A DNA stretch of 64,000 bases from Elmis aenea. Taxonomy: Eukaryota; Arthropoda; Insecta; Coleoptera; Elmidae. The stretch lies in NCBI GenBank assembly GCA_947652605.1, contig CANTFG010000285.1, forward strand, positions 62,001 through 126,000, written 5' to 3'. This document shows positions 61,662 through 64,000 of the stretch, one piece after another. How positions within the stretch are numbered: the stretch's first letter is position 1; each line of letters starts with the position of its first letter. The notes under the pieces are model-generated. The model ran no database searches. It saw only the letters and a program-made list of their open reading frames with translations, and was not told the DNA's origin. The translations under genes and the position numbers were made by a program.

Positions 61662-64000
61662 GTTTTGCATATGTCTTTCAATGAGCTGGTTTTAATTTTT
61701 AATAATTTCCTAAAAATACCGTGCTTTAGTTAATACATATGTTCCTTGAGCGACTATTTCGAAACAATTTTAATTATTGATTTGTATATCACAGAAACAG
61801 TTTATCCATCGCCACTTTACATGAATACAATTGTTTTGCATATGTCTTTTAATGAGCTGGTTTAAATTTTTAATAATTTCCTAAAAATACCGTGCTTTAG
61901 TTAATACATATGTTCCTTGAGCGACTATTTCGAAACAATTTTAATTATTGATTTGTATATCACAGAAACAGTTTATCCATCGCCTCTTTACATGAATACA
62001 ATTGTTTTGCATATGTCTTTCAATGAGTTGGTTTTAATTTTCAATAATTTCCTAAAAATACCGTGCTTTAGTTAATACATGTGTTCCTTGAGCGACTATT
62101 TCGAAACAATTTTAATTATTGATTTGTATATCACAGGAACAGTTTATCCATCGCCTCTTTACATGAATACAATTGTTTTGCATATGTCTTTCAATGAGCT
62201 GGTTTTAATTTTTAATAATTTCCTAAAAATACCGTGCTTTAGTTAATACATGTGTTCCTTGAGCGACTATTTCGAAACAATTTTAATTATTGATTTGTAT
62301 ATCACAGGAACAGTTTATCCATCGCCTCTTTACATGAATACAATTGTTTTGAATATGTCTTTCAATGAGCTGGTTTTAATTTTTAATAATTTCCTAAAAA
62401 TACCGTGCTTTAGTTAATACATATGTTCCTTGAGCGACTATTTCTACACAATTTTAATTATTGATTTGTATATCACAGGAACAGTTTATCCATCGCCTCT
62501 TTACATGAATACAATTGTTTTGCATATGTCTTTCAATGAGCTGGTTTTAATTTTTAATAATTTCCTAAAAATACCGTGCTTTAGTTAATACATATGTTCC
62601 TTGAGCGACTATTTCTAAACAATTTTAATTATTGATTTGTATATCACAGGAACAGTTTATCCATCGCCTCTTTACATGAATACAATTGTTTTGCATATGT
62701 CTTTCAATGAGCTGGTTTTAATTTTTAATAATTTCCTAAAAATACCGTGCTTTAGTTAATACATGTGTTCCTTGAGCGACTATTTCGAAACTATTTTAAT
62801 TATTGATTTGTATATCACAGAAACAGTTTATCCATCGCCACTTTACATGAATACAATTGTTTTGCATATGTCTTTTAATGAGCGGGTTTTAATTTTTAAT
62901 AATTTCCTAAAAATACCGTGCTTTAGTTAATACATATGTTCCTTGAGCGACTATTTCGAAACAATTTTAATTATTGATTTGTATATCACAGAAACAGTTT
63001 ATCCATCGCCTCTTTACATGAATACAATTGTTTTGCATATGTCTTTCAATGAGTTGGTTTTAATTTTTAATAATTTCCTAAAAATACCGTGCTTTAGTTA
63101 ATACATGTGTTCCTTGAGCGACTATTTCTAAACAATTTTAATTATTGATTTGTATATCACAGGAACAGTTTATCCATCGCCTCTTTACATGAATACAATT
63201 GTTTTGCATATGTCTTTCAATGAGCTGGTTTTAATTTTTAATAATTTCCTAAAAATGCCGTGCTTTAGTTAATACATGTGTTCCTTGAGCGACTATTTCG
63301 AAACAATTTTAATTATTGATTTGTATATCACAGGAACAGTTTATCCATCGCCTCTTTACATGAATACAATTGTTTTGCATATGTCTTTCAATGAGCTGGT
63401 TTTAATTTTTAATAATTTCCTAAAAATACCGTGCTTTAGTTAATACATATGTTCCTTGAGCGACTATTTCTACACAATTTTAATTATTGATTTGTATATC
63501 ACAGGAACAGTTTATCCATCGCCTCTTTACATGAATACAATTGTTTTGCATATGTCTTTCAATGAGCTGGTTTTAATTTTTAATAATTTCCTAAAAATAC
63601 CGTGCTTTAGTTAATACATATGTTCCTTGAGCGACTATTTCGAAACAATTTTAATTATTGATTTGTATATCACAGGAACAGTTTATCCATCGCCTCTTTA
63701 CATGAATACAATTGTTTTGCATATGTCTTTCAATGAGCTGGTTTTAATTTTTAATAATTTCCTAAAAATACCGTGCTTTAGTTAATACATATGTTCCTTG
63801 AGCAACTATTTCTAAACAATTTTAATTATTAATTTGTATATCACAGGAACAATTTATCCATCGCTTCTTTACATGAATACAATTGTTTTGCATATGTCTT
63901 TCAATGAGCTGGTTTTAATTTTTAATAATTTCCTAAAAATACCGTGCTTTAGTTAATACATATGTTCCTTGAGCGACTATTTCTAAACAATTTTAATTAT
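57208..64000 (-). repeat. 171-bp satellite array in inverted orientation (about 39.7 monomers)
   Basis: On the minus strand this is the same monomer as the first array, with gcctctttacatgaatacaa and gtttatccatcgcc on the plus strand. It starts mid-monomer (gttttgcatatgtc) directly at the compound-element end and runs off the window. It is nearer subfamily A, but several units share the B-type acatgtgttcc (ggaacacatgt) with an A background, and many carry tttcgaaac. Two 4-bp insertions (catacatac near 58,480 and 60,705) lie in equivalent units. Its orientation is opposite to the left array, so the two arrays converge on the island. Confidence 0.98.

Overview
The window is AT-rich eukaryotic DNA, almost certainly from an insect. 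The diagnostic genes are three relics or fragments of the insect gustatory-receptor family (7tm_7) and at least one larger receptor exon that is still open. The transposon debris (mariner-like, pogo-like, short elements ending in the acaccctgtat word) is of kinds common in insects, and a beetle is my best guess. No bacterial, viral or organellar gene set is present.

Layout. (1) Bases 1-41,911 are one uninterrupted satellite array of a 171-bp monomer, about 245 copies, all in the same orientation. The first ~37.36 kb is subfamily A; the last ~4.55 kb, next to unique DNA, is a clearly distinct subfamily B. The array shows nested higher-order structure: blocks of 2, 5, 7, 8, 10, 17, 20, 30 and 53 monomers can be traced with private variants. 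(2) Bases 41,912-57,207 are a ~15.3-kb island of non-satellite sequence. It holds, left to right, a fragment with an acaccctgta end, a probable decayed receptor C-terminal exon, a possible piggyBac relic, an open gustatory-receptor exon ending at a splice donor, a 960-bp pogo-like element with TA duplications, a receptor pseudogene with an in-frame stop, a tandemly duplicated receptor copy, and a 5.05-kb compound element with long inverted ends that truncates that copy. The compound element contains five 147-bp tandem repeats, a 569-bp MITE and a 1.9-kb fold-back palindrome built from the 3' end of a mariner-like transposon. (3) Bases 57,208-64,000 are the same 171-bp satellite in the opposite orientation, about 39.7 copies, beginning at the inverted end of the compound element and starting with a 13-monomer block present twice in tandem.

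How it fits together. The island is a chemoreceptor cluster in decay inside heterochromatin-like satellite DNA. The two satellite arrays point at each other across the island. The left flank of the compound element is receptor coding sequence and its right flank is satellite, so simple insertion does not explain the junction: a rearrangement, or an assembly join, must be involved. No protein-coding gene is visible within the satellite, whose monomer carries stops in every frame.

Limits: positions of diffuse boundaries were set by eye; percent identities were not computed; no database search was run.
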